Under the pieces are notes generated by a model that made no database searches, was not told where the DNA came from, and was given only the letters and a program-made list of their open reading frames with translations. 64,000 nt of DNA, from positions 93,198 to 157,197 of the forward strand of contig CANMLS010000008.1 in the NCBI GenBank assembly GCA_947498785.1. Reading direction: 5' to 3'. The position numbers and the translations under genes were made by a program. Of this stretch, positions 18,840 through 28,522 are shown piece by piece (position 1 is the stretch's first letter; each line of letters starts with the position of its first letter). Source of the DNA: an uncultured Aquimarina sp. Its GTDB lineage: Bacteria > Bacteroidota > Bacteroidia > Flavobacteriales > Flavobacteriaceae.

Positions 18840-18945
18840 AATTGAGACTATTTAATTTGTAATAAGTTGAGTTTGTAGTTTTACATGCAATTAGTTATGT
18901 TTCAATTTAAAACCCTTTGGTAACGACCACCAAAGGGTTTCTTGC
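18840..18945 (+). ncRNA. Repeated intergenic element / candidate small RNA, copy 1
   Basis: This copy shares the AATTGA(G/A)ACT start, a central AGTTGAGTTTGT block, a TTTCAATT arm and a terminal hairpin (AACCCTTTGG / CCAAAGGGTT, then TTTCTTG) with copies at 19463 and 29244. It is the most diverged copy, with about 7 extra bases in the middle. Confidence 0.45.
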
Positions 18946-19462
18946 TTAAGTATACATACAGTACATTGTTTTATAGGATAACCATGAAATTGGTAATAGA
19001 AAATAAGTGTTAAATATATCTTAATCATGCAACTTTTTTATCTGTTTAATGTCTTGTCAATGAGGTGTATAAACGTATTTTATAAAAATCATTCTTGAAA
19101 GAGGTAGAATTGAAATTAAGTTTTGCTATTAATTTTGTGAAAACTGTAATGATTGCTGAATAGGCGGTACATGGGTAAATCGTTTTAATTCTGGCTTCTT
19201 TTTGCTAAAGAGTGGTATAAATTTTGATTAGTTAAAATAATTCTAAAATGCAAAAGAAAAAATATTGAAGAAAAGACGATAATCAAAGAGTTAATAGCAC
19301 CATTCAAATATTATAAAATTTGATTTTCAAACAGTTACATATTTTGGTTTTATGGGGATATTATGTCATCGTTAAATGTTAATTATCGTTAAAAAAATAT
19401 TATAGTAATTTAGAAGATACAACCTATATTAGATATATATAACCAAGTGTAATAAACGATAA
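18946..19462. other. Intergenic region, 517 bp, nothing recognised
   Basis: AT-rich sequence between copies 1 and 2 of the repeated element. I see no credible coding frame, tRNA or strong hairpin in it. Confidence 0.5.
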
Positions 19463-19562
19463 AATTGAAACTATCATAATTAGTATAAGTTGAGTTTGTG
19501 TTAAATACAATTAAGTTTCAATTGAGACCCCTGGAAGTAGTTAATCCAGGGGTTGTTTTTTA
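19463..19562 (+). ncRNA. Repeated intergenic element / candidate small RNA, copy 2
   Basis: AATTGAAACT at the start can pair with AGTTTCAATT about 50 bases later; between them lies AGTATAAGTTGAGTTTGTGT. It ends in a hairpin (ACCCCTGG / CCAGGGGT) followed by TTGTTTTTT. Copy 3 at 29244 differs at only a few positions in the first 70 bases, while the terminal stem differs but keeps pairing. Confidence 0.55.
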
Positions 19563-19666
19563 TATACACTATTTTACAATAGCTAGATAAACTAAGGTAA
19601 TTTTAAGTCTAATAGTGGTTTAAAGAGAAGATCGAAAAATATGATTTTATATAGATAAATGGGGAT

Positions 19667-20395
19667 CTATGTAGTCAAAGCTTGCATAAGTTTTGTTTTG
19701 TTTCTTCTACTGATAGGAATAGTATATTGACCAACATGTATTGTCCCTTTTTTTAAATCAAAACTTTCAATCTTTTTTATATTCACTAGACATGATCTAT
19801 TGACTTTGATAAATTCTGAAGAGTTGACTTTATCAACCAGTTTCTTTAAAGGAAGTTTTACCCGTATTTCTTTTTTTGCAATCATTATGAAGCAGTATTT
19901 TCCTTCTACATTGATCAAAGAAATATCAGAAATATTAATTTTTTGTAATGTTTTATCGGTTTTTAAAATAATGTAGTCTTGATGTATTTGAGAGTCTGAG
20001 TGACTCAAGACTTTATAATTGACTTGTTCTTTTTTATGTTGACAAGCTAAAGAAAAGGTTCTTTTGAAATTTTCTTTATCTAGAGGTTTGGTTATATAAG
20101 AATATGGTAATGTTTCTTTTGCCTTGTTAAATGTAGTTTCATCAATTGATGAAGTTAGATAAATTACTAGAATAGGAAGATCAGCTTTACGAATATACTC
20201 CGCTATTTCTATTCCACTCCACTTTCCTTTTAAATTGATATCTAATAGTATCAAATCTGGCTTAACAGCCTTTATTAGGCGAAAAGCCTCTTCAGAATTT
20301 CCAGTACTGTTGAATGAAGTAATTTTCATTTCAGTTAGTAGAATTTCTAATGCATTTGTATAAATGACATCGTCTTCAACAATAAGTACTCTCAC
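19667..20395 (-). CDS. LytTR-type response regulator
   Basis: The 242-residue protein starts with GTG. Residues 1-120 are a receiver domain: VLIVEDD (acidic pocket), phospho-acceptor Asp 52 in LILLDINLKG, and the Lys in YITKPLDKENF. Residues about 145-240 are a LytTR DNA-binding domain (ISLINVEGKYCFI, VNRSCLVNIKKIESFD). It is the likely partner of the histidine kinase encoded 197 bp upstream in the same direction. Target genes are not evident; the pair lies 12 kb from the cellulase cluster. Confidence 0.88.
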   Translation of the reverse strand: MRVLIVEDDVIYTNALEILLTEMKITSFNSTGNSEEAFRLIKAVKPDLILLDINLKGKWSGIEIAEYIRKADLPILVIYLTSSIDETTFNKAKETLPYSYITKPLDKENFKRTFSLACQHKKEQVNYKVLSHSDSQIHQDYIILKTDKTLQKINISDISLINVEGKYCFIMIAKKEIRVKLPLKKLVDKVNSSEFIKVNRSCLVNIKKIESFDLKKGTIHVGQYTIPISRRNKTKLMQALTT

Positions 20396-20592
20396 AACAC
20401 TAATTTATTATTTCAATAATTAAGATTTACTTTCAAAACGTAATACTGTTTTTTTGTATTTATAAGATATATGACGTTTATGAAACCATATTCAAATATC
20501 ATTCCTAAATAATGAAAAACCTGATAATCTGTCTAAAAACACAAAATTTATTAGTGATTTTTAATAGAGGAAATTACTAAATCTCTGGAAAA

Positions 20593-23500
20593 TTAATTAT
20601 TAGCATTAGGAAAAATTATATGAAACTGCGATCCTTTATCCATAATGCTTTCTACCTCTAACTTTAAATCATTTAATTTTGCAAATTCTTTACAAAGTAT
20701 TAAACCCAAACCATTACCTTCTTCCCCCCTTACTCCATAATAACTTTTTTTAGATCCAATATCAAAAAGCTTTTCTATAGTCTCCCGATTCATCCCAATT
20801 CCATTATCTTGAACTGTAAATCTAATTGTTTTATCATTGTTATATGTAGCTTTTAGTTGGATCAACCCTTTTTCCTTTGTATACTTTATAGCATTACTCA
20901 ATAAATTTCTAACCATAGAAGCGATTGTATTATAATCAGCGTGTATGTCAATATTTTCATCTATTAAAACAAGGACGTTAATACCATTTCTTTGTATACT
21001 TTCTATATATTGATCGAGACATTCGTTTACCAGATGATATAAATTGATTTTTTCTGGATAAATGGTGATCATATTTTGTTGTACCATTGCCCATTTCAAG
21101 AGGTTGTCTAATAAGTTGTTTAATTTAACAGAAGAACCTTTAATTTTATGCGATAGCTCTTCAATTTTATCTAACTCATTATTTTTAACAAAGTGATCTA
21201 TTAAATAAGGTACTTCTTGAAAGGAAATAAGCGGACCTCTTAAATCATGTGCTATAATAGCAAAAAAACGATCTTTTGTATTATTAAGTACCTTAAGTTC
21301 TTCGGTTCTTTTGTCAACTTCTAGCTCTAGTTGTCTTTTTTGTTGTTGAACATACCTTATACGAAATGAATATATTACATATAAGAAAGCGACGAATAAT
21401 AAGAGTAGTGTTATTAGAAACCATGGAGTCGACCAAAATGGAGGCTTTACAAGAATAGCAAGTGCCATTCCCTCTTCATTCCATACCCCATGATTATTAG
21501 AGGCTTTGATACGAAGGGTGTAATTTTTAGCAGATAGGTTAGTGAGCGTGATTGTGTTTTTAGTGCCTAGATTAATCCAATCTTCATGTAGCCCCTCTAG
21601 CTTATAGGCATACTGATTAAGGTGATGGTTGTAATAGCTCAAGGCAGAAAAGTCAAAGGAAATTACGGTATCTTCATATGACAATTCTAACATTCCATCG
21701 GATGAAAATACTTGGTGTAAGGGGATTTCTTTATTAAATTTTTTGAACCTGGTTAAGGCTACCTGAGGTATAAAGGTATTTTTTTTTATTTCCTCTGGTT
21801 GAAAAGCATTTACTCCATTTGTACCTCCAAAAAACATTTTCCCTTCTTTGTTTTTAAAATAAGCATTGGCATTAAATTCATTGCCTTGTAAGCCATTACT
21901 CTTATCATAATTAACAAAGGTTTCCTGTGTTGGATTGAACATAGATAGTCCTTTATTAGTGCTTATCCATAAATTTTCTCGTTTATCTTCTAATATTCCA
22001 TATACTACATTATTAGGTAAACCATCCTTAACAGTATAATGTTTAAATGATTCTTTATCTCGATCAAAAAGATTTAGACCACCACCATTTGTTGCGATCC
22101 AAAAGTTTCCTTTTTTATCCTCATAAAAAGAATAGATAAAATATGAATTGATTCTATTTTTCTTATCAGATCGTTCTTTATATCGTATAAATTTTTCTGT
22201 ACGTTTGTCGAACTTAGCAAACCCATGGCCCTCGGTTCCTACCCAAAAAACACCTTTTCGGTCCTTGTATATTGTATTTATTTTGTTAGAGGGAATACTA
22301 TAAGGATTTTGTGCATCTGTTCTAAAAACTTTAGAAGATTTATGAGTTATGTCCACAATGTATAAACCATTAGACGTCCCAATCCATAATTTGTTTTTGT
22401 TTTCCGGAACGATATCAAAAATAAAATTGCTATTACCATATAGGTATTTAGGGTATCGGGTAAATTTTTTTTGATGTTTGTCTAATAAGAATAAGCCTTT
22501 ACCATGTATACTTATCCATAATATGTCTTTTGATATGTTTGGATCATTATAGATTTCATAGATATCCATACCAACCATTTTAGAATAGGTTGTAAAATCA
22601 TCAGCGTAATGTTGTAATTTACCACTCTTGACATCAATAAGATCAAGTCCTCCGTACCCACCTATCCAGATGTTTTTATCCGTATCCTCATAGATTGAAC
22701 GAATACTAGAAAAATCTAAGCTATTTTGATTATTTTCATCTCTTTTATAGGTTTCAATGTTATTAAGAGTCGGAGCTAGCATGAATACTCCATACCCCAT
22801 TGTTCCTAGCCAAATAATTCCTGATTGATCTATCCAAATGGCTTTAATTGAATTTTGAGTTCCTTTTATCGGATAAAAGCTAAACGTGCCATTTTTGGGG
22901 TCAAAAACTTCTAATCCGTAATTAGTAGATTGCCATATGGCACCATTATTATCCTGTATCATAATCCCACTATGATATAAGTAATCGTTCCTTTTATATT
23001 TTTTGTGTGTTGACCAATTTGGTTTATAAAAAACACAAGTTTCTTTAGTCGTAAGATTTATTTGCTCCAAGGATCTGTTATCATGTCTACTTCTATATAA
23101 TAATAGTTCACCATAAATATTTTCCTGAATCATTTGATGACTATATCCAGTATTGTTAATAACTGTATCATAGGAGTTTATAAATTCTTGTTTTTGGATA
23201 TCAAAAACGAAAATACTAATATCCTCATCTTTTAGAGCTTCGATATATAAACGATCTTCAGATTTATTACTTTTTATGCGAGATACAGCTTTATCATCCT
23301 TAATTGTATATCGTTCAGTTTTATTCTTATTAGGATTGAATTTAAGTATTTCCCCCTTAGATGTTCCCATCCAAACAATTCCTTTTGTATTAATAAAAAT
23401 AGTCCTTATTGTATGTTGAGCATTCAGGTTTTCATTTTCAAAAAATTGAAAGCATTCTGTAAATGGGTCAAAACTATATAACCCATTTAAAGTTCCTATC

Positions 23501-23805
23501 CATAGTGTACCCGTAGTATCTTCAGAAATAGCAGTAATAACATTATTTTGTATACTACAGGGATCATCATAGTAATAATTATAGATTTTAAATTCGTATC
23601 CATCATATCGATTAAGCCCATCTTTGGTTCCAAACCACATAAATCCCTTTTTATCTTGGATGATACTGGATATATAGCCTTGAGAAAGCCCATCGTTAGC
23701 GGTTAAGTGTAGGAAAGGAGAGGGTTCTTGTAGTGCGTATCCGTAATTAATTATACTGCTAAGAAATGCACTAACTAATAGATGATAAATTTTATTCTTT
23801 TGCAT
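20593..23805 (-). CDS. Sensor histidine kinase with two-component propeller repeats
   Basis: The 1,070-residue protein has a signal-like N-terminus, about 650 residues of reg_prop beta-propeller repeats (repeated W.GT..GL...D and GLSQGYISSIIQDKKGFMWF), a Y_Y_Y domain (about 700-785), one membrane span (about 788-812, FLITLLLLFVAFLYVIY), a HisKA domain with the phospho-His 853 in FFAIIAHDLRGPL, and an HATPase domain (DNGIGMN, GEEGNGLGLILCKEF). Relatives called hybrid two-component systems sense glycans in the periplasm, but those have receiver and AraC parts in the same chain. Here these parts are missing and a separate LytTR regulator follows. A periplasmic ligand is likely; its identity is unknown. 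Confidence 0.88.
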   Translation of the reverse strand: MQKNKIYHLLVSAFLSSIINYGYALQEPSPFLHLTANDGLSQGYISSIIQDKKGFMWFGTKDGLNRYDGYEFKIYNYYYDDPCSIQNNVITAISEDTTGTLWIGTLNGLYSFDPFTECFQFFENENLNAQHTIRTIFINTKGIVWMGTSKGEILKFNPNKNKTERYTIKDDKAVSRIKSNKSEDRLYIEALKDEDISIFVFDIQKQEFINSYDTVINNTGYSHQMIQENIYGELLLYRSRHDNRSLEQINLTTKETCVFYKPNWSTHKKYKRNDYLYHSGIMIQDNNGAIWQSTNYGLEVFDPKNGTFSFYPIKGTQNSIKAIWIDQSGIIWLGTMGYGVFMLAPTLNNIETYKRDENNQNSLDFSSIRSIYEDTDKNIWIGGYGGLDLIDVKSGKLQHYADDFTTYSKMVGMDIYEIYNDPNISKDILWISIHGKGLFLLDKHQKKFTRYPKYLYGNSNFIFDIVPENKNKLWIGTSNGLYIVDITHKSSKVFRTDAQNPYSIPSNKINTIYKDRKGVFWVGTEGHGFAKFDKRTEKFIRYKERSDKKNRINSYFIYSFYEDKKGNFWIATNGGGLNLFDRDKESFKHYTVKDGLPNNVVYGILEDKRENLWISTNKGLSMFNPTQETFVNYDKSNGLQGNEFNANAYFKNKEGKMFFGGTNGVNAFQPEEIKKNTFIPQVALTRFKKFNKEIPLHQVFSSDGMLELSYEDTVISFDFSALSYYNHHLNQYAYKLEGLHEDWINLGTKNTITLTNLSAKNYTLRIKASNNHGVWNEEGMALAILVKPPFWSTPWFLITLLLLFVAFLYVIYSFRIRYVQQQKRQLELEVDKRTEELKVLNNTKDRFFAIIAHDLRGPLISFQEVPYLIDHFVKNNELDKIEELSHKIKGSSVKLNNLLDNLLKWAMVQQNMITIYPEKINLYHLVNECLDQYIESIQRNGINVLVLIDENIDIHADYNTIASMVRNLLSNAIKYTKEKGLIQLKATYNNDKTIRFTVQDNGIGMNRETIEKLFDIGSKKSYYGVRGEEGNGLGLILCKEFAKLNDLKLEVESIMDKGSQFHIIFPNANN

Positions 23806-23924
23806 TCTCTATAAATAAGTGTTTTCTGTACAAAGCTGATTTTTAAGGCTGCAATAGTATTTCAAAATTGAAATAATCAAAAGTATAAACTCTAAAAATT
23901 ATCTTAAAATTTGTTTGGATTCAT

Positions 23925-24262
23925 TAATACCAATAAAACGACCTCTAATACCAGATATGACCAAAAAAAAAGAACAAATTTATTAAATGGTATTCGTATG
24001 ATTCCCTTTGTCTTATGAGATTTTACATGTCTGGTTGTGCGCTTGAAGGCATTCTTGAAAACCACTTATTCCTATTATAAAACCAATGGACACCTACTTT
24101 TTGATACTATTAAAACGCTTATCATCTTTGCTGAATAATAAATCTAAAAATTTATAAAAACGACAAAAAATGATTAAACAACTTTATTTATTATTTCTGG
24201 GCAAAATAGCTTCAAAACACTTAATCATATGTGTGAGTCATAATGATTCACCTGACTTCTAG
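23925..24262 (+). repeat. Duplicated segment, copy A (~340 bp)
   Basis: Starts TAATACCAATAAAACGACC and runs to the end of a short ORF. It matches 25494-25857 over its whole length at roughly 75-80 % by eye, with near-identical blocks such as CTTATTCCTATTA.AAAACCAAT and TATCATCTTTGCTGAATAATAAAT. Confidence 0.8.
24170..24262 (+). pseudogene. Decayed start of a small lipoprotein gene (30 codons)
   Basis: MIKQLYLLFLGKIASKHL... is the counterpart of the 39-codon ORF at 25738, starting at the same place in the duplicated segment. The hydrophobic core is interrupted by charged residues (GKIASKH), so it no longer looks like a good lipoprotein signal. Confidence 0.35.
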
Positions 24263-24303
24263 TTTTAGAAATAATTATAAAAAGATAACTTAGACTTAGA
24301 AGA

Positions 24304-25467
24304 ATGAAAATTTCACATTTAATATTGATGTTAATCGTTTTAATCTCTTGTGGGCAATTTGAAAATACTACGACACGAGAAATGAAAATAGAATCAAAAA
24401 ACACTGAATTTACAAAACTTCAGTTAAAAGATACAACCATTAATTTCTTATGGAGGGATATGAAGTACGATTCTGTATTAAATGATTCCCTCAACTCGAT
24501 TTTCATAAATAAAGATTATTTGAATTCAATAACCGAACCTGAAAAAGCGTCAATTGGTTATGTTGCGACATTTATCGGGAACGAGTGTTGGTGGAACGAT
24601 GAAGTAAATGATGATAGGAGCAATTTAGACTGTAAAATAATTACTGCTTTAGGACTAGGATACCAATGCTCTGATGAACACCTCGGGTTTTTAAGAAAAT
24701 GGTTTTCAACTGACAAACAAGTACTATCTGATTTGGAAAAATCGAATTGCCCTACAACACCTTATACAGCAACAATTCAAAATAGTTTTGATGAAATTAA
24801 ATTAACTATCAAAAAAGATTCGATACTTGTTTTTTATAAAGTAAGTGGAGTAAATATGAGAAAACAAGAAAGCAGGGAATGGACAGAAACAGATTACTTT
24901 ATACTAAAAAATAACAACCTTAAACTAATAAAGAAGGACAAATCTGAAGTAAGAGATAAGAAAAAACTCGAATTGAAAGAAAACAAATCATCTCACATTA
25001 CAAACACTCAAGATCAGGAAAAGCCCAAAACAGAACGACAAATAATTTCTGATATCAGAGAAAAGTTTGGTGCCATCAATTATAATATAAATTCCTATAA
25101 AAAAGTTAAAAAAGACTTGTCTGGAGAAAGTACAGAAGGTGGCGAACTTGAAGGATATTTTAAAAACGTTGAATTGAAAAAAATAATTACAAGTTACTAC
25201 GGCGAAATGGGTAAACTAATAGAAGAGTATTACTTGTGGAACGATCAACTATTTTTTGTCTTTACACAGGCATATTCTTATAATATGCCAATGTATATGG
25301 AAGATTCAAAGGTGATTAAAATAAACGAAAACCGATATTATTTTTATAATGATAAGCTCATAAGGTGGCTTGATTCACAAAAAGAAAAAGTTATTAAATC
25401 AAATTTCGCTAAAAAGGAGATTGAAATATTACAGAAAACTAAAAAGTTGAAAGAAAAACTAAAATAA
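24304..25467 (+). CDS. Hypothetical lipoprotein, 387 residues
   Basis: The product has a lipoprotein signal (ILMLIVLISCGQF, Cys 16). Residues about 40-200 contain several Cys (FIGNECWWND, NLDCKI, YQCSDEH, KSNCPTTPY) and an Arg/Lys-rich linker follows (about 210-250). Residues about 250-387 form a second domain (IREKFGAINYNINSYKKV, YYLWNDQLFFVFTQAYSY, ENRYYFYNDKLIRWLDSQ). I recognise no named family. The second domain has the look of periplasmic or surface lipoproteins that are common in Flavobacteriaceae. It is flanked on both sides by copies of a 340-360 bp duplicated segment, so it may have been inserted or duplicated with them. Confidence 0.65.
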   Translation: MKISHLILMLIVLISCGQFENTTTREMKIESKNTEFTKLQLKDTTINFLWRDMKYDSVLNDSLNSIFINKDYLNSITEPEKASIGYVATFIGNECWWNDEVNDDRSNLDCKIITALGLGYQCSDEHLGFLRKWFSTDKQVLSDLEKSNCPTTPYTATIQNSFDEIKLTIKKDSILVFYKVSGVNMRKQESREWTETDYFILKNNNLKLIKKDKSEVRDKKKLELKENKSSHITNTQDQEKPKTERQIISDIREKFGAINYNINSYKKVKKDLSGESTEGGELEGYFKNVELKKIITSYYGEMGKLIEEYYLWNDQLFFVFTQAYSYNMPMYMEDSKVIKINENRYYFYNDKLIRWLDSQKEKVIKSNFAKKEIEILQKTKKLKEKLK

Positions 25468-25493
25468 AAGCATAGGACTTAACAACCGTTAGC

Positions 25494-25857
25494 TAATACC
25501 AATAAAACGACCACTAATACCTGATAAAACAAAAAAAAGAAATTGAGTCTTTGAAACGATATCTGTTTGATTTTCCTTGTTTTATGAAATTTGACCTGGT
25601 TGTCTAACCACTCGAAAACACTCCCGTAAACCACTTATTCCTATTACAAAACCAATCGAATCCTGTTTTTTGATGATATTAAAACACCTATCATCTTTGC
25701 TGAATAATAAATTAAAACTTTATAAAAACGACAAAAAATGATTAAACAATTTTACCTATTATTTCTAGCTACTATTGCTTCAACGCAATTAATTCCTTGT
25801 GATAAAAGTGATTCACCTGGGTTGTCAGATATTTCAGGAAACTACATTATATATTAA
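25494..25857 (+). repeat. Duplicated segment, copy B (~365 bp)
   Basis: Same order of blocks as 23925-24262: TAATACCAATAAAACGACC, CCACTTATTCCTATTACAAAACCAAT, ATCATCTTTGCTGAATAATAAAT, and a short ORF starting ATGATTAAACAA. Both copies are in the same orientation. Confidence 0.8.
25738..25857 (+). CDS. 39-residue small lipoprotein ORF
   Basis: ATG at 25738 to TAA at 25855-25857. MIKQFYLLFLATIASTQLIPC followed by DKSDSPG looks like a lipoprotein signal with Cys 21 and a very short mature part. It is either a small lipoprotein or the surviving 5' end of a longer gene; the diverged copy at 24170 supports decay. Confidence 0.35.
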   Translation: MIKQFYLLFLATIASTQLIPCDKSDSPGLSDISGNYIIY

Positions 25858-25905
25858 AAAACTAGGGTCTCTAGTTCTAGCAACTACTCTTAAAATACAA
25901 CTACT

Positions 25906-26379
25906 ATGAAAAAATTTCTTTTACTTTTTGTTATCGTTTCTGTTCTTTCCTCATGCAGTAAAGATGACGATTCATCTGCTATATCTTTTGGAAGAGCAAC
26001 TTTAAAAATTGGTTCTGTTGAAAAAGTATTTACACAAGCGAACTCTTTTAATAATGGGGTTCTTACTTTAGGAAACACAGAAGAGGAAATAGCAGGTTTA
26101 TTTTTCCCAATACCAACAACCTTTCCAATAACGTATGATATGGATACCGAAGATATAATAACAGGTCATTATATTATAGGAGGGAAACGATATAATGCTA
26201 CAAATGGAAATTTAGGAATTGGAAAAATGGGATCTTTAACGATTACAATTACTGCATATAGTAATTCTAAAATTTCAGGAACATTTGAGTTTATTGCTAT
26301 TAGTGATGATGGAGAAGAAATACGTGTTCAGCAAGGTGTTTTTGATGAAATCCCTGATTTAGATTCGATTATAGATTAA
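25906..26379 (+). CDS. Small lipoprotein, 157 residues
   Basis: Lipoprotein signal LLLFVIVSVLSSCSKDDD (Cys 17 lipidated) followed by an acidic linker and a beta-rich domain (GRATLKIGSVEKVFTQAN, YDMDTEDIITGHYIIGGKRY, SLTITITAYSNSKISGTFEF). The domain resembles the DUF6252-type lipoproteins that abound in Flavobacteriaceae, a tentative match. Membrane-anchored; function unknown. It stands 48 bp after the duplicated segment. Confidence 0.65.
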   Translation: MKKFLLLFVIVSVLSSCSKDDDSSAISFGRATLKIGSVEKVFTQANSFNNGVLTLGNTEEEIAGLFFPIPTTFPITYDMDTEDIITGHYIIGGKRYNATNGNLGIGKMGSLTITITAYSNSKISGTFEFIAISDDGEEIRVQQGVFDEIPDLDSIID

Positions 26380-26565
26380 ATGGATCACTTTATCTTTTTT
26401 AGTTGTATAAAATGTATTTCTAGTTCTGACCTACTGACAAACTCTTACTAGTTTTCTAAAGTATAGAATCAATAAAATTGAAAATAGACTAAGACTTTTT
26501 TTTGCCTCCAGATCAAAAACGAATTAGGCCTATTTTTTATAGATCTTAATGAGTTTTGACAACTA

Positions 26566-26598
26566 AAGGCTTTTAGAAAGTGACTTTCTAAAAGCCTT
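26566..26598. terminator. Perfect 15-bp hairpin, bidirectional terminator-like
   Basis: AAGGCTTTTAGAAAG (26566-26580) pairs with CTTTCTAAAAGCCTT (26584-26598) around TGA. There is no following T-run on the plus strand, so termination is uncertain. Confidence 0.45.
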
Positions 26599-26658
26599 AT
26601 CATAGTCGTTTGTGTATTGTAAACGAATATGCAAAAAATCCTTAATTCAAAGAATACA

Positions 26659-26698
26659 TTTTATTTCATAAACCACCTCGGTGATTTATGAAATAAAA
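26659..26698 (+). promoter_or_regulatory. Long leader hairpin before the DUF1080 gene
   Basis: TTTTATTTCATAAA (26659-26672) pairs with TTTATGAAATAAAA (26685-26698), and CACC/GGTG extends the stem inward with one mismatch. It lies 47 bp before the ATG at 26745 and could be a terminator of the preceding transcript or a leader structure. Confidence 0.4.
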
Positions 26699-26744
26699 AA
26701 AAGAGAATAATAATAGTTTCACAGATTATCAAAATAATATAAAA

Positions 26745-28400
26745 ATGAAAAAAAATTACTTTATAAATTATTTAGTAATAGCAATATTAAGTTTAACTAG
26801 TGTTACTGCCCAAGAACAATTATGGAAAGGAACCTTTGATGGTTGGGATTTTGGTTTTAAAGACGGAAAAGGAAACCGGGACGAATTTTGGAAAATCCAA
26901 CCTAACGGAGAATTACATGCTACTGGAGGCACATGGTATGACCGCTAAAGTGGTATGCGTACGGCAAAACCCTATAGTAATTATGAATTAACTTTAGAAT
27001 ATAAATGGTTAACACCCGGGAGTGGTGATCAAGATGGTAACAGTGGTATCTGGATTTATGGAGAAAATAATTTTGCTCAAGATGGAGGTGGATTTCCAAA
27101 CTCTATAGAAGTACAGCTTAAAAAGGGTGAAGCAGGAGATTTTCTTAGAAAGGGAATGGATATAAATGCTAGGCCTGGATACCCCAATAAAGGTAAATAT
27201 GGAAATGGAAGAACAAGAGAGGAACAATTACCAAGACGTGGTGATCCCAAAGGTATTATAGAGTATTTTCACGAAGAATGGAATACAATGACCATAAGAT
27301 GTGAAGAAGATCTTATTTCTGTATATCTAAACGGATTTTTGATTAATCAAGGGAACGTTTTTAAAAATGGAAAAGCTATAACTTCTGGATTTATAACATT
27401 GCAATCTGAATTAAAGAATCTAGCTTTTAGAAACATTTATATTGAAGAAATAGAGAAGATAGAGAATTGTTCTATTAGTCCTACAGTATATGACAAACAC
27501 GGTATTACTAATAATACAGCTAGAAATGATGATTACGCTGAAATTGAAATTGGAGGCTATGTATTATTATGTGCGTTTACCGAGAGTGAAGGAACTTGGA
27601 CCTGGACAGGCCCTAATAATTTTAGTGATGTAGGAAGGTGTATTACTATTCCAAATGTTCAGAAAGATCAATTTGGAATCTACACAGCTACTTTTGCTGG
27701 CATCAATGGATGTAATGCCTCCCATGACTTTGAAATAGGACTTGAAAAAGAGGTATCTGGCACCTATCATTTTATTAACGTAAAAACTAAAAAGTACCTG
27801 GATGCAGATCCAAATACAGTGGTAAAACAAGGAAATAATGAAGCAAATGATAATGATACACACTGGAACTTGATCCCTTCTACCCCGGAGTATTTTTTTA
27901 TAGATAATGATAAGAAAGACCGAGGGCCTTTGGTGGCAGCATCTTCACTACATAATAGTATATCTTACGAGGCAGAAGAACTACTTAAGATTCCAGCTCC
28001 TCGAAGAGAGTGGAAAGCTATCAAGGTTGGTTATAACACTTACCGATTTTTAAGCAAAGATGAAGTAAGAGGATATTTGACAGCGATTGACAATGGAGAA
28101 GTAATAAATACAGGCAATTGGAGAGGAGACGAAGGAGCTACAGAATGGGAATTGGTTCCTATTTCCAACAGTAAAAAAATAGATAATAAACCAACTATTA
28201 GTAAAACAGATCCTAGTAATATTCTTATCACTCCAGTCCCTAATAATGGATCATTTACAATTCATTTTAATGGACAAAAAATATCAGAGGTCTTAATTTA
28301 CAATATGACTGGTCAAAATGTATACAGCAAAACCTTTGGAGAGCGAAAATCTACGAATCATTTATTAGTAAATCAAAAAAATGGTGGTATATCATATTAA
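26745..28400 (+). pseudogene. Broken DUF1080 / T9SS-secreted protein gene (in-frame stop and terminal frameshift)
   Basis: Two stretches in the same frame belong together: 26745-26948 (signal peptide ending SVTAQ, then the first half of a DUF1080 concanavalin-like domain) and 26955-28400. They are separated only by TAA at 26946-26948 (...WYDR, stop, SGMRTAKPYSNYELTLEYKW). DUF1080 domains occur in 3-keto-disaccharide hydrolases and sugar-binding proteins. The second part goes on with an Ig/PKD-like unit (GTWTWTGPNNFS), a ricin-like trefoil region (TYHFINVKTKKYLDAD) and a T9SS sorting domain. That domain is cut at KNGGISY; reading one base over near 28384 gives GVYHIK..., the expected ending. 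Two independent lesions make this a pseudogene, unless they are sequencing errors. Confidence 0.75.
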
Positions 28401-28522
28401 AACCCGAAAAAAAATCACATAAAATCTGTTTTTAACGCATTAAATTTTGTCAGGCATTATAGCTCCTTTTTTGTCTGATAGTTTATATATAGGAGTTCAA
28501 ACAATAAATTAATATTTTAATT

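Noticed and set aside
26800..26991. Plus-strand frame of 63 codons overlapping the broken DUF1080 gene
   Set aside because: It runs in another frame through clear DUF1080 coding sequence and shows no domain; it is a shadow, not a rescue of the interrupted frame.
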